45,826 bases of DNA. Origin: a virus. Positions 1 through 9,091 of the stretch are shown piece after piece (positions within the stretch are counted from its first letter, which is position 1; every line of letters starts with the position of its first letter). The notes beneath the pieces were generated by a model. It was given only the letters and a program-made list of their open reading frames with translations, ran no database searches and was not told the origin of the DNA. The position numbers were made by a program, and so were the translations under genes. The stretch covers positions 1-45,826 of the IMG/VR virus record IMGVR_UViG_3300013233_000561, one strand, 5' to 3'.

Positions 1-45
1 CTATAGAAGATATTAAAAGTAATTTAGAAAAGATAGATGAAGCAC
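1..45. repeat. Terminal direct repeat, left copy (circular join)
   Basis: These 45 bases are identical to the last 45 bases of the window. Because the repeat sits inside an uninterrupted coding frame, it is best read as the overlap left when a circular or circularly permuted genome was assembled, not as a biological terminal repeat. Confidence 0.95.
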
Positions 46-3000
46 TACCTACTGGGGGCACAAAAAGGGTATCTAATTTCTCTGGAACGAAAGAAGAACT
101 TATAGACCAACTGAACGAATTAGTAGTTCCAGAAAGTGTAAAAGAAGATTTTGACAACCTTGGAGTTAGTAGAGGAACATTTTTTGAATCTCAGATAAAA
201 GCCCTATATTTAACCAGTAACAAGGGCATACCTGCTACGGATATTAAAGCAATGGCTTTAAAGCTAGGGCTTTCGGATAAGGGAGACGCAATTGATGTTG
301 CCAGTAGAGTAATAGATTTTGCTGAAAGCAATAAAAAAACTGCTACTTCTCAAGAATCAGTTGCTGCTAAAGAAGAAACTGAGTTTGAGAAATCCGCTAG
401 GGAAGAGGATGAATTAGCAGAATTTGAAACTGGGTTGCAAGGTATGTTCCAAACTTCTAAAGAGTTTGGTCAGACTAAGAAAGAATATGAAAGTTACCTA
501 CTGGCAAGGCAAAGGAGTGCAGACGGGCGTATTAAGAAACTGGCTTTAAAGAAAGCTAAAAGGGCGCTAAAAACGGCAACTTCTGCATTAGATAAAGCTA
601 CAGAAAAAATGAGAGAGGTGGTTCAAGAAGAGGTTGAACAGCGCCCGGAATATGTAGCTCTAGAGTTTCTTAAGTCCGGCGGTCGTATAGATCAGGAGGC
701 TATATTTGATTCTGATTTTTTGGGTGAGCCCTTCGATTTAGACACTTTGGACGGGTTTCCAAAGATTGGAAACAAGAAAATATTTGGTCCAGTTAAAGAA
801 GGGGAAGACGTTTTTCACCCAGATTTACTAGCAGAAATTTCTGGCTTTTCCAGCGGGAGTGAGTTATTAAATGCTCTTTTTAACTCACGACCTATTGAAG
901 ATGTAGTTGCGGAGGAAGCTGACATAAGGGTAGCCCACGAGAAAGGCCAGCTTCCAAAAAGGGTTGCAGATATAGAGAGCGCAATTGAGGGACTGTACGT
1001 AGATAAAACGGCAGACATTTTAGCTATAGAATTGAACGCTCTTAGGAACGCGAAGAAGGAGGGTAGGCTAAAGACCTCTGTACTTAAAGCAGCAGCGAAG
1101 CAAAGAATACAAAAGTACCCTCTAGCGGATATAAGTCTAACTAAGTTCATAAGCGCTGCTAAAAGATTTGGCGAGTTATCCGGTAGCCTATTGAGGAAAG
1201 GTGACAGAACTGGCGCAGCAGATGCTAAGTTCAACCAGATAATAAATTTTCAAATGGCGCAGCAGGTATTTGGCATAAAGGCGAAGATAAAGAAAGATAA
1301 AAAGTTTTTGAGAGACTCCACTAAAAAACCTAAACTCGGCGGCACTAAAAAGAGGGATTTGATACCCCCAGATTATTCTACAGTAATACGGGGACTTTTA
1401 AATAGCTATGGCCTTGGAGGAGAAGCTCTTCCGCAGAATTTCGATTTAATCGAGTTTCAATCTAAAGAGTTTGAGGATGGCATAGCATTTAAACTTCCAC
1501 CTCTGGGGGATCCTAATATATCGCTTAAAGAAATGAGTTTGCACGATTTTAATAGGTTAGTAAACAGCATTAAAGCTATAGAAAATGCTGGATCGTTAAA
1601 AAATAAAATAGCAAAGAATGCTAAAAATAAGTTAGTTAGCGATATACTTGACGTACTTATTACGCAGATGCAAACTACAATAGACCCTAAAAAGGCTCGT
1701 AGTGCAAAGGATAGTGTTACTGGTATAGAATTAGTTCCTATTAAAGAGAATATCCTGGAAAAAATATCTATGGCTGCTCAGGACAAGGGTGCGGATTTCG
1801 CTGCCCTTATATTTAATATGGATACACTAGTCCGAGAGAATGATGGGTGGAAAAATCTAGGACCCACTTATGAGGCTCTCAAAGGGCCTATAGATGATGC
1901 TATTAGCAATGGATACCTGGAAGGCCAGAAGGGTTATAATGTCAGGTATAGGCAGATGCTGGATGACATAACAGACATTATATCCTCCCATTATACTATA
2001 AAAGAGCGTTCAAAGTTCAGCCGTTTTAGGGATATAGAAGTAGAGGGTGAAGATAACGTCAGGTTTACGGGCCATGAAATTCTTTCAATACTCCTGAATA
2101 GTGGTAACGAAGAGAATATATCTGCTCTTACCGAGGGAGAGAACAAGAAATTATCTATAGCAGCTTTAGAAGCTATTAGGAATTCGGTTGGTGAAAGAGA
2201 CTTAGACTTTGCCCAGGCAATGTGGGACTACAATGAGACGTACTGGGAAGAGATAGAAGCTTCAACAATAAGAAGAAAGAATTTCAAACCTGAGAAAGTA
2301 ATAGCGCAACCCTTTACTGTAAATGGGAAGTCTTACAGGGGGGGCTTTTACCATCTGGCATACGAAGGTGACAGTTTAGCTTTAAATGACGTAGCTTCTA
2401 TAGAAGATGTAAGAGACGCCCTTTTGTATGGGGACTACGCTTCTGAGCATGTGAATGACGACCACATTGAAAGGCGAAAAAACAATGTTGACAAAGCCGT
2501 AAATTTAGATCCATTCGTAGCAGTATCCCACTTGCAGAGGGTTATATACGATCTAGAAGTAGGAGAGGCTGTGTCTGATGTGTTTAAGGTGTTGCATAAT
2601 AAGAGGTATAAAAAAGCGTTTGAACGCTTGGGAAGGCAGAAGATGTGGCAAGCTATGGATTTATGGTTCCGTAGTACTGTAACGGGTGAGATACGCCGAG
2701 GGGGCCCTGTAGAAAAATTCCTCAGGCATCTTCGCAGCGGTATAGGTGTATTCGCGCTGGGTTATAGCTTTTCTGTAGGTATATTACAACCTTTAGGCAT
2801 TATTTCTGCGACTCTTTTAACTGGTAAGAGGAACATGGCTGTGTCTCTAAGTAATATAGTAGGAAGTGTTGTTACTGAGGGGCCAAATGTTCTGAGTAAA
2901 ATGGCTAGCGTTACTCCTGTAATGGAACAAAGAAGTTTTTCTCAAAGTAAGGAAATAAGTGATCGCACGAGATCTTTTAACAAAACATGGTCTGACGTTG

Positions 3001-3803
3001 GTCTTAAGGGTAGGGCAAAGAAACTCATGGAACATACTATGTTTATGTTCATGATAAAAATGCAAGGGTTTGCTGACATAGCAGTATGGAATGCCGCATA
3101 TAGTGCTGGTATGAAAGAGTTTGCGAATAATGACAAGTTGGCTAAACGTTCTGCTGATAGAATTGTTATCCGTACGCAAGGATCAGGAAACTTTCAAGAG
3201 AGAACTCTAGTAGAGCAGGGCACTCTATCTAAAGGCATAAATCAGACTGAGATGGTGAAACTTTTTACATTATTTATGGTATTCTTTGCAGCTAAAACTA
3301 ACGTAGTGTATGAGGTTATAAAAAAGAATAATAAAAAAACTACTGTTAAAGGCGCTGCAAAATTGGGGTCAGCTCTTGCTTTAGCTTTCGTTCTTGAGAC
3401 TCTTACTGTAATGCTTTTTCAGGGGAGATTTAGCGGGGATGACGATGATGGTGCGTTAGGTGATGAGGGCATGTTAGGAACGATTAAGGAAGTGACTAAA
3501 GAGGTATTAGCGTCAACTACTGCGGGCGTCCCATTCCTTAGAGATATAGTTGGGTCAATAAGGGGGTTTGCAGGTGGGGGAACCGTAGGCTCATTTGGTG
3601 AGGACGTTGGACAACTTTTCCAACAGTTTGACCAAGGAGAAGCGGATGTGGGTCTAGGAATAGCTCTAGCTACAGTTCTTGGTATAGCCCTTCATAAGCC
3701 TACGGGACAGCCTATTAAAACTATTAAGGCCATAAACAAACAAGAGAATGGTGAAGAGGTTAAAGTAATAGAGTTTGCAATGGGACCACACTATAAACCC
3801 TAG
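1..3803 (+). CDS. Giant internal virion (gp16-like) protein, C-terminal part
   Basis: This is the distal two thirds of the gene that begins at 44035. The frame is open from base 3, so the ATG at 252 is internal and not the true start. Joined across the window ends, the protein is about 1,849 residues. By size and by position after two other internal virion genes it corresponds to T7 gp16-type ejection proteins, which leave the capsid and help move DNA through the cell envelope; this role is inferred. Lysine- and glutamate-rich helical stretches dominate. Hydrophobic segments are visible near bases 2745-2825 and 3370-3425, and the region between them has a basic helical character. I do not see a lytic transglycosylase signature. 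The tail fibre gene follows after a short gap holding a promoter-like sequence. Confidence 0.85.
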   Translation, partial: IEDIKSNLEKIDEALPTGGTKRVSNFSGTKEELIDQLNELVVPESVKEDFDNLGVSRGTFFESQIKALYLTSNKGIPATDIKAMALKLGLSDKGDAIDVASRVIDFAESNKKTATSQESVAAKEETEFEKSAREEDELAEFETGLQGMFQTSKEFGQTKKEYESYLLARQRSADGRIKKLALKKAKRALKTATSALDKATEKMREVVQEEVEQRPEYVALEFLKSGGRIDQEAIFDSDFLGEPFDLDTLDGFPKIGNKKIFGPVKEGEDVFHPDLLAEISGFSSGSELLNALFNSRPIEDVVAEEADIRVAHEKGQLPKRVADIESAIEGLYVDKTADILAIELNALRNAKKEGRLKTSVLKAAAKQRIQKYPLADISLTKFISAAKRFGELSGSLLRKGDRTGAADAKFNQIINFQMAQQVFGIKAKIKKDKKFLRDSTKKPKLGGTKKRDLIPPDYSTVIRGLLNSYGLGGEALPQNFDLIEFQSKEFEDGIAFKLPPLGDPNISLKEMSLHDFNRLVNSIKAIENAGSLKNKIAKNAKNKLVSDILDVLITQMQTTIDPKKARSAKDSVTGIELVPIKENILEKISMAAQDKGADFAALIFNMDTLVRENDGWKNLGPTYEALKGPIDDAISNGYLEGQKGYNVRYRQMLDDITDIISSHYTIKERSKFSRFRDIEVEGEDNVRFTGHEILSILLNSGNEENISALTEGENKKLSIAALEAIRNSVGERDLDFAQAMWDYNETYWEEIEASTIRRKNFKPEKVIAQPFTVNGKSYRGGFYHLAYEGDSLALNDVASIEDVRDALLYGDYASEHVNDDHIERRKNNVDKAVNLDPFVAVSHLQRVIYDLEVGEAVSDVFKVLHNKRYKKAFERLGRQKMWQAMDLWFRSTVTGEIRRGGPVEKFLRHLRSGIGVFALGYSFSVGILQPLGIISATLLTGKRNMAVSLSNIVGSVVTEGPNVLSKMASVTPVMEQRSFSQSKEISDRTRSFNKTWSDVGLKGRAKKLMEHTMFMFMIKMQGFADIAVWNAAYSAGMKEFANNDKLAKRSADRIVIRTQGSGNFQERTLVEQGTLSKGINQTEMVKLFTLFMVFFAAKTNVVYEVIKKNNKKTTVKGAAKLGSALALAFVLETLTVMLFQGRFSGDDDDGALGDEGMLGTIKEVTKEVLASTTAGVPFLRDIVGSIRGFAGGGTVGSFGEDVGQLFQQFDQGEADVGLGIALATVLGIALHKPTGQPIKTIKAINKQENGEEVKVIEFAMGPHYKP

Positions 3804-3812
3804 TTCTAAAAT

Positions 3813-3841
3813 TTGATGATTAGTACAATATGTGGTATTAT
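3813..3841 (+). promoter_or_regulatory. Putative sigma-70-type promoter before tail fibre gene
   Basis: TTGATG and TATTAT are separated by 17 bases in the 74-base gap before the tail fibre ATG at 3878. This is a plausible host-type promoter that would boost the fibre and the genes behind it. It is a sequence match only. Confidence 0.45.
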
Positions 3842-3877
3842 ATAGTATTCTCACCCTTATTATAAAAGGCATATAAA

Positions 3878-6808
3878 ATGGCAGTTAGCGAGTTAACAAA
3901 CAGAGCAATAGGAAATGGCAACGGCGTAGCTAGAACTTTTTCTTTCAGCCCGGTTATAATAAGTAAATCCAGCGATCTTGTTGTAGTAAAAAGAGAACTA
4001 TCTGGCGATGAAACCCCCCTTTCAGAAGGCTCTTCGTCCTCAACTTACAGCGTATCAGTAAGCGCCTACCCTGGAACTGGGTCAATAGATTACCCAGCAT
4101 CTGGTGGATCTCTATTAGTAACCGGTGAATCCCTGTCTATGAAGTCTGTAAGGGAGCTCACACAAAGTACAGATTTAAATAATAGGGGTGGCTATTTTTC
4201 AGACACGCAAGAAACTGCTTTCGATAAGCTCACCTACATATGCCAGCAGCAGCAGGAAGAGATAGACAGGGCCGTAAAGATACCAATTACTGATACAAGC
4301 ACATCCACCAGCACTCTTACGGCTAATATAATTACGTTAGCTGCAATATCTTCAGATATATCTTCTGTTTCTACAGTGTCTGCGAATGTAACTACCGTTG
4401 CTGGTATCTCTGCGAATGTAACTACCGTTGCTGGTATCTCTGCGAATGTAACTACCGTTGCTGGTATCTCTGCGAATGTAACTACCGTTGCTGGTATCTC
4501 TGCGAATGTAACTACCGTTGCTGGTATCTCTACAGACATCACGACCCTAGCCCCCGCTAGTTCTGATATATCTTCAGTAGCATCCCTTTCATTCAAATTT
4601 CTATTTGACAGCTCCACTACGATGGCAGACCCAGGCAGCGGATCCATACGGTACAATAACGCTACCCCGGCCTCTGTAACTCAGATAGCTATTTCTAATA
4701 CGTTTTCTGGGGGGGCAGACATATCTAACTTCATAAACGTTTGGGACGACGCCACAAACGCTGTAGCTAAAGCTTATCTATTTATAAGAAAGGGTGGCTC
4801 AGGTACGGTATTTCAAGTATTTAAAATAACGGGTGCCATAACGGACAATACTACATGGTTACAGATACCCGTTACGCATTCTACAGGAACAACTTTACCA
4901 TCTGATACGGATGCCCTGTACCTGTCCCCGTCCATAAGTGGGGAGGATGGCGCTTCCAGTGGGCTACCACAATTGATTGACACGAATGCCGATAATATAT
5001 CTTACGCTTTCGATCTTATACAAGATCAGCATGGGCTTGGTGTGCTGCTTATGGAGAGTGGGTTCTCAGATTCATTTGAAGCATCTAACGACCAGGGGGC
5101 TGATGAGTCTGCCAGCTCAGGGTATGAGTACGATGCAGCCCTAGATTTATATAAGGGTGTGACCGGTGGGACAGCCATTAACTCTGATTTTCCATTCACG
5201 ACTGAATCAAATTATATCCAGAAAGAAGAAAGCCTTGCGGATGTTTCTATTTCTGGGAACACTGTAACCGTTAACACTGGTAGTGTCGGGGCTAATGTTT
5301 TGAACGCCCGTTTTAGCGTCGATGATTTTGCTAACGAAGCTATTATTGCGGTTAGGACAGATTCAACCCATTTTGATTTACCGGCGGGGCATGGTTTGAC
5401 TGGGACTAACGTTGCTGGAAGGATTAGGTTTATCCAGCTTTTGTCGGGTGTGGCAAAGTTATCTGGTGGCCCAGAGGCTTCTGATAACGCTCAAAATACT
5501 CAGGATGGGTCAAATCAGAATCTAAATGGAGGCACTGGAACTCTAGAAGAGCTAGGACAAAATTTTACTGCTGGCACAACAGGGACGTTGACTAAGTTAA
5601 CCGCGAGTATCTTTAAACTTAATTCTCCTACAGATAGCGTTACATTTGAAATTTTCGCTGTTGACGGTAGTGGGTTTCCTACTGGGTCGGCTTTATCTGA
5701 CGCGCCCTCTATCGTAGCATCTACTCTTGACGCTACTGCTCCTGGAACTGCTCAAACATTTACATTTAATTCTCCAGCTAGCGTTGTTAATGGCACAAAG
5801 TATGCGGCTGTTATGAAGCGAACCGGTTCTAGAGATGCAACTAATAGAACTGGTTGGGATGAAAGCGGCGCGGCTCCATTAGCAAATGGGACAATGATAA
5901 AAAAAGATAGTGGTACTTGGTCTAACCTTCCAGGAGATGCCTACTTTGAGACGTTCATTACGCCCGCAAGTAATGTTATCAATGAGGCCGCAGCTATTGT
6001 CCCTGCTTTCACGCAATTAAAATCTGCCGCGCCCGTTACTGATATTAACTCTATCGCTATAACCGAAACACTCAACAGCCAGACTGCGCAGTATGCTTTC
6101 ATTTTCGGCCCCGCTGGCATGACCGCCTACAATGACACCGACACGCTGGTTACTATTTTTAATCAGACTGGGAGTGTTTGGAAGAAGGCGCTCAACTGGA
6201 CAGGGGCCAAGTGGCAGTATAACTCCGACACGAATAACACTACCGCAACAACATGGACGGATTCTGCAAGCGCGACTGATTTCCCAACAGCTTTGGCAGA
6301 GGCTTTAAACACAAACGCGGCTCTTGCCATGACCGGCACACAAGCGGCGGCTATTACTGATGCTGAATTCGAGGCATCAGGTGGTTTTGTAGTAGGCACT
6401 CATACGCAATATGGAGTTGGGGTTGTTTTAAAATCAACTAACAGCGCTCAGAACCCGCAAGTCGATTTGATCCGCACAAATTGGGATGCGGATAGGGCCG
6501 CTATGGTTTTGCAGTCTAAAACTTACGACCCAGGTATTATACCAGCTACAGGTTATTTATGGGCAAGGGCAGAGCATAGCGTATCTGATGGCCCTGGGAC
6601 TTTTGAAGTAACACGAGATGGTGGCACAACCTGGGCGACCGTTACTATGACAGAAGTATTCAATATAACTGGTGGAAATCAGCGGGTCTTAAGTGGCACT
6701 GTAGATTTATCAGCTCAACCATCCGCTCAAGATTTAAGATATAAATACTCTACTACCCAGGCTAAAGATCAATTCTTACATGCAGTAGGTTTGCAAGGGA
6801 GGTCCTAA
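3878..6808 (+). CDS. Tail fibre / receptor-binding protein with T7-type N-terminus
   Basis: A 976-residue protein. Residues 1 to about 140 (starting MAVSELTNRAIGNGNG, with a conserved ETAFDKLTYICQQQQEE segment) resemble the T7 gp17 N-terminal domain that anchors the fibre to the tail. This is followed by a repeated Ala-Asn-Val-Thr-Thr-Val-Ala-Gly-Ile-Ser segment, which likely forms a slender trimeric shaft, and then Ser/Thr/Gly-rich beta-structured modules to the C-terminus that probably contact the host surface. AAGG lies eight bases before the ATG. The gene ends TAATG, overlapping the next gene by one base. I see no chaperone-like autocleavage domain or glycosidase motif. The distal modules are the part most likely to vary between relatives. 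Confidence 0.85.
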   Translation: MAVSELTNRAIGNGNGVARTFSFSPVIISKSSDLVVVKRELSGDETPLSEGSSSSTYSVSVSAYPGTGSIDYPASGGSLLVTGESLSMKSVRELTQSTDLNNRGGYFSDTQETAFDKLTYICQQQQEEIDRAVKIPITDTSTSTSTLTANIITLAAISSDISSVSTVSANVTTVAGISANVTTVAGISANVTTVAGISANVTTVAGISANVTTVAGISTDITTLAPASSDISSVASLSFKFLFDSSTTMADPGSGSIRYNNATPASVTQIAISNTFSGGADISNFINVWDDATNAVAKAYLFIRKGGSGTVFQVFKITGAITDNTTWLQIPVTHSTGTTLPSDTDALYLSPSISGEDGASSGLPQLIDTNADNISYAFDLIQDQHGLGVLLMESGFSDSFEASNDQGADESASSGYEYDAALDLYKGVTGGTAINSDFPFTTESNYIQKEESLADVSISGNTVTVNTGSVGANVLNARFSVDDFANEAIIAVRTDSTHFDLPAGHGLTGTNVAGRIRFIQLLSGVAKLSGGPEASDNAQNTQDGSNQNLNGGTGTLEELGQNFTAGTTGTLTKLTASIFKLNSPTDSVTFEIFAVDGSGFPTGSALSDAPSIVASTLDATAPGTAQTFTFNSPASVVNGTKYAAVMKRTGSRDATNRTGWDESGAAPLANGTMIKKDSGTWSNLPGDAYFETFITPASNVINEAAAIVPAFTQLKSAAPVTDINSIAITETLNSQTAQYAFIFGPAGMTAYNDTDTLVTIFNQTGSVWKKALNWTGAKWQYNSDTNNTTATTWTDSASATDFPTALAEALNTNAALAMTGTQAAAITDAEFEASGGFVVGTHTQYGVGVVLKSTNSAQNPQVDLIRTNWDADRAAMVLQSKTYDPGIIPATGYLWARAEHSVSDGPGTFEVTRDGGTTWATVTMTEVFNITGGNQRVLSGTVDLSAQPSAQDLRYKYSTTQAKDQFLHAVGLQGRS
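4381..4530 (+). repeat. Five perfect 30-bp tandem repeats in the tail fibre shaft
   Basis: Five consecutive, base-identical 30-bp units each encode ten residues (Ala-Asn-Val-Thr-Thr-Val-Ala-Gly-Ile-Ser, in rotated register). Degenerate copies lie on both sides (for example TDITTLAPASSDISSV), so the array grew inside an older diverged repeat. Perfect identity at third codon positions indicates recent expansion. Confidence 0.97.
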
Positions 6809-7053
6809 TGGCGGTTAAGTTTTTTGAACACGAAGAAAATAAAAAAATAAATGAGGATAGAAGGAAAGCTAGGGATGGTGAAGAAATTCTAAAATCTCAC
6901 ATGGGTCGTAATGAGGCCTCAGCAATAGAGTATCTTGAGCTAAGACTATCTGGCATTAAAAACATAGACCCTTCTCTAAGATCGTACCTTAGAGCTGAAG
7001 GACTTAGAAATATAAAAATTTGTTTTTCTAAAATACAAGGAAACATAAAATGA
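6808..7053 (+). CDS. Small phage protein of unknown function
   Basis: 81 residues, charged and helical at the N-terminus (MAVKFFEHEENKKINEDRRK), with no membrane segment or recognised motif. Its ATG overlaps the tail fibre stop by one base and its own stop overlaps the next ATG (ATGA), so it is translationally coupled on both sides and probably late-expressed. A lysis-cassette or tail-accessory role is possible from position only. A GGAGG sequence lies just before the start, inside the end of the fibre gene. Confidence 0.75.
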   Translation: MAVKFFEHEENKKINEDRRKARDGEEILKSHMGRNEASAIEYLELRLSGIKNIDPSLRSYLRAEGLRNIKICFSKIQGNIK

Positions 7054-7346
7054 CGGATTTGATCTCCAGGAAAGAATTTCAAGAAGCTAATGCCTATGTA
7101 GTTAGTTCAATAACTAACCACATAAACGAAAAGTTTGAGGCTCATTCAAAACTTGAATCTCTGAGGCACGAGCGCATAGATACTGCGTTAGCAGAGTACG
7201 GAAATACTTTGTATGGGGATCCTAAGAGCAACACAGCCGTTGGCCTACGCATAAAGGTCGATAGGCTAAATACGTGGGCCAAAGCTGTATCCGCAGCTTT
7301 CGCTGCTGTATTCACCGCTGGTATGTCCTACCTTGGGTTTAAATAG
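7050..7346 (+). CDS. Small membrane-anchored protein, possible XhlA-like lysis accessory
   Basis: 98 residues. Residues 1-70 are polar and helical with coiled-coil character, and residues about 76-97 form one hydrophobic segment (WAKAVSAAFAAVFTAGMSYLGF). A soluble coil followed by a C-terminal transmembrane helix is the layout of XhlA/hemolysin-type lysis accessory proteins and of some phage holins, so a lysis role is plausible. It is the last gene of the rightward late block and ends only six bases from the end of the convergent endolysin gene, with no obvious terminator between them. Confidence 0.7.
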   Translation: MTDLISRKEFQEANAYVVSSITNHINEKFEAHSKLESLRHERIDTALAEYGNTLYGDPKSNTAVGLRIKVDRLNTWAKAVSAAFAAVFTAGMSYLGFK

Positions 7347-7352
7347 AAATGT

Positions 7353-7868
7353 TTATAAACTAACTGTAAGTATATAAACTATTCTGTTAAACCACCCTCT
7401 GGCAAAGGTGTCATTTTTTCTAGCTAGCATAAGTCTGTATACGGCTATCTCTCTAACCATTTTGTTCACAAACTCTGAACCTTTAGCGCTAACCGTATGA
7501 ACAGCATCTAAAGTTTTAGGACCTATTAGCCCATCCATCTTCTCACCTACGGCCCTTTGTAACCACCTAATTGCCCTTGCTGGACCAGCATGTACTGCGG
7601 AGTCAAATACCATTGTAGATAAACCAGAAGGAAGCTCATCCCCCCTAATAGCATCCCAGTACATTGTTTTATATATTAACTCCGCAATTCCTTTATCTAT
7701 ACCTTTTAACGGAGGTAGTTCTTCAGGAGCGTCTTTAGACTCAATCCATATTTTATAAGTACCCTCTGTAATACCATACTTAGTTTCACCCCCCTTATCT
7801 TTTGGGTTGTTAGAATATCCGCCCTCTACAAAGAAAATATAGGATAAAGCGTTTCTAAATTTAATCAT
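7353..7868 (-). CDS. Endolysin, glycoside hydrolase family 108 type
   Basis: 171 residues. The N-terminal motif FFVEGGYSNNPKDKGGETKYGIT-like (residues 12-34; Glu15 in EGGY is the expected catalytic residue) is characteristic of GH108 N-acetylmuramidases. The C-terminal part contains MDGLIGPKTLDAVH, matching the peptidoglycan-binding domain usually fused to GH108. It should cleave host peptidoglycan at lysis. There is no signal peptide, so it needs a holin to reach the wall. It is the last gene of the leftward block, on the strand opposite to the holin at 27014. GGGGGAT precedes the ATG. Confidence 0.92.
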   Translation of the reverse strand: MIKFRNALSYIFFVEGGYSNNPKDKGGETKYGITEGTYKIWIESKDAPEELPPLKGIDKGIAELIYKTMYWDAIRGDELPSGLSTMVFDSAVHAGPARAIRWLQRAVGEKMDGLIGPKTLDAVHTVSAKGSEFVNKMVREIAVYRLMLARKNDTFARGWFNRIVYILTVSL

Positions 7869-7885
7869 AGTTATATCCCCCTTTT

Positions 7886-8272
7886 TTATTTTTTTGCTTG
7901 CCCAATACCAGACATGTCGTAAGCTGACTTTTTGGGCTCACCTATTGGTCCCCCCGTATATTGGTAATCATCTGGGGCCCCGTAGCATTTTTCCAACTGA
8001 ATTTCTAATCGAGCTAGGGCTCCCCAAGCTATCTTTGCCGCGTGTAACGCACCATCCTCAGGGTCTACAGGTCCATGGAGTACCTCATCAAATATATGTC
8101 TGACCATAGCCTCCGTGTATTCCTGGTGCCCATTCTCAATGTCGCAGTAGCTTCTAACTGTACCATCATGCTTCTCGTCCCCCGCACGACTTACCTCAGC
8201 CAAAGCTAGTATTGCTCTGGGAAATTTTCTAATGAAAAATCTAAGCAGTTTTGGTTTACTAGGGCAAGACAT
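7886..8272 (-). CDS. dGTP_diPhyd_N-type (DUF5664-like) nucleotide hydrolase family protein
   Basis: 128 residues. The run FPRAILALAEVSRAGDEKH, then EYTEAMVRHIFDEVLHG and PEDGALHAAKIAWGALARLE, matches the all-alpha family called dATP/dGTP diphosphohydrolase N-terminal domain in phages, which is MazG-like in general character. Members are thought to hydrolyse dNTPs or to accompany such activity. The Glu/His/Asp positions in those segments would be the metal ligands. The stop of the upstream small membrane gene overlaps its ATG. It sits near an HD phosphohydrolase and a deoxyribosyltransferase-like gene, so a dNTP-pool function fits. The exact substrate is unknown. Confidence 0.7.
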   Translation of the reverse strand: MSCPSKPKLLRFFIRKFPRAILALAEVSRAGDEKHDGTVRSYCDIENGHQEYTEAMVRHIFDEVLHGPVDPEDGALHAAKIAWGALARLEIQLEKCYGAPDDYQYTGGPIGEPKKSAYDMSGIGQAKK

Positions 8273-8490
8273 CAGTATCCTCCTGTGAGTTGTTTTTTAA
8301 TAGCTCTAGAATATATTAATATGTAGCCAAATCCAAGGAATAAAAATCCGTATTGTTCTGAAAAAACCCATACTAAAATCCACAGTATTGATACAAATAA
8401 TCCTAGGAATGTAGCTATGATATACCCTTCTGACATTAGAAAAATTTGAAGTAGAGTTAGAGCGCTAAGAAGGGTTTCTATTATCATCAT
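8272..8490 (-). CDS. Small membrane protein with about two transmembrane helices
   Basis: About 72 residues from the ATG at 8490, very hydrophobic (IIETLLSALTLLQIFLM, then IIATFLGLFVSILWILVWVF and FLFLGFGYILIYS), ending in a basic tail KKQLTGGY. AAGGTGG lies immediately before two consecutive ATGs at 8490 and 8487, so initiation is likely there and not at the further-upstream TTG. The start overlaps the end of the HD gene. The function is unknown; a second holin or pinholin-like role is possible because the endolysin is two genes downstream, but nothing in the sequence proves it. Confidence 0.65.
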   Translation of the reverse strand: MMIIETLLSALTLLQIFLMSEGYIIATFLGLFVSILWILVWVFSEQYGFLFLGFGYILIYSRAIKKQLTGGY

Positions 8491-9091
8491 CCACCTTAAA
8501 TTTAAGGGTAAAGAAAAGATCAAGCCACCTATTTTTAGCTGTCCAGGGGTTAAAGCACTTTATTTCAACCCCCCCTAGCGGTTCTAAATTATCATGAGCC
8601 CACTCCTGTGATGTGTCAAATAGAGCTGCTTTCTCATTAACGATTATTCTGTTATCTAACTCTTTGACGTCACAAGCCATATGTAAGTAGCTTAAAAGAA
8701 TGTCATACTTCCGCAATATAACATTCTGAATATTGTCCTCCATTAGTTTAAAGGAGTCACCTACCGCCGACTTCATAGACCTTATTAAGTCCCCAGTATA
8801 AGCCTCGGCAGCGTCGTGCATGAGACAACAAAAGGCCAGGAGGTTCCTATAATTTTCAGAACACGGTTTCCTTAAAGCGTAGTTTGCCATATGCAGAGAA
8901 TGCTCTGCTACGCTATAAAATTTATTTATTTTACCCTGACCTCCGTACCTGCAAGTAAGGGCCAGGCCATTTGCTATGTCCCTTATATGAACCTCTTCTG
9001 GACTGGGATCTTGCGGGAAAAACTTCCCACCTGAGGAAACTTGCATCCACTCTCCCTTCCTGTCCGGGATACAATCTTTCATAGTTTTCAT
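8465..9091 (-). CDS. HD-domain nucleotide phosphohydrolase (YfbR/DatZ-like)
   Basis: 208 residues. The order of motifs is SGGKFFPQDPSPEEVHIRDIA, YSVAEHSLHMA with His64, LMHDAAEAYTGD with His92-Asp93 and Glu96, and VKELDNRI with Asp146: a complete HD-superfamily metal site. The FxPxDP...IRDIAxxLxxxCRY opening is typical of the phage family that includes 5'-deoxynucleotidases and the dATP triphosphohydrolase DatZ of 2-aminoadenine phages. It likely dephosphorylates dNMPs or dNTPs. The ATG at 9091 overlaps the stop of the upstream gene (ATGA). No PurZ partner is present, so a DatZ role in Z-DNA synthesis is not supported. Confidence 0.85.
   Translation of the reverse strand: MKTMKDCIPDRKGEWMQVSSGGKFFPQDPSPEEVHIRDIANGLALTCRYGGQGKINKFYSVAEHSLHMANYALRKPCSENYRNLLAFCCLMHDAAEAYTGDLIRSMKSAVGDSFKLMEDNIQNVILRKYDILLSYLHMACDVKELDNRIIVNEKAALFDTSQEWAHDNLEPLGGVEIKCFNPWTAKNRWLDLFFTLKFKVDDDNRNPS
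8562..8590. repeat. 29-bp dispersed repeat, copy A (inside HD gene)
   Basis: This segment matches 25636-25664 in 28 of 29 positions and in the same orientation. Here it encodes the DNLEPLGGVE region of the HD protein. The other copy is read in a different frame. One of the two must be an ectopic copy. Confidence 0.9.

Noticed and set aside
4234-4656. 140-codon minus-strand frame in the tail fibre gene
   Set aside because: It is open only because the 30-bp repeat lacks stops on either strand; it is a shadow of the fibre gene.
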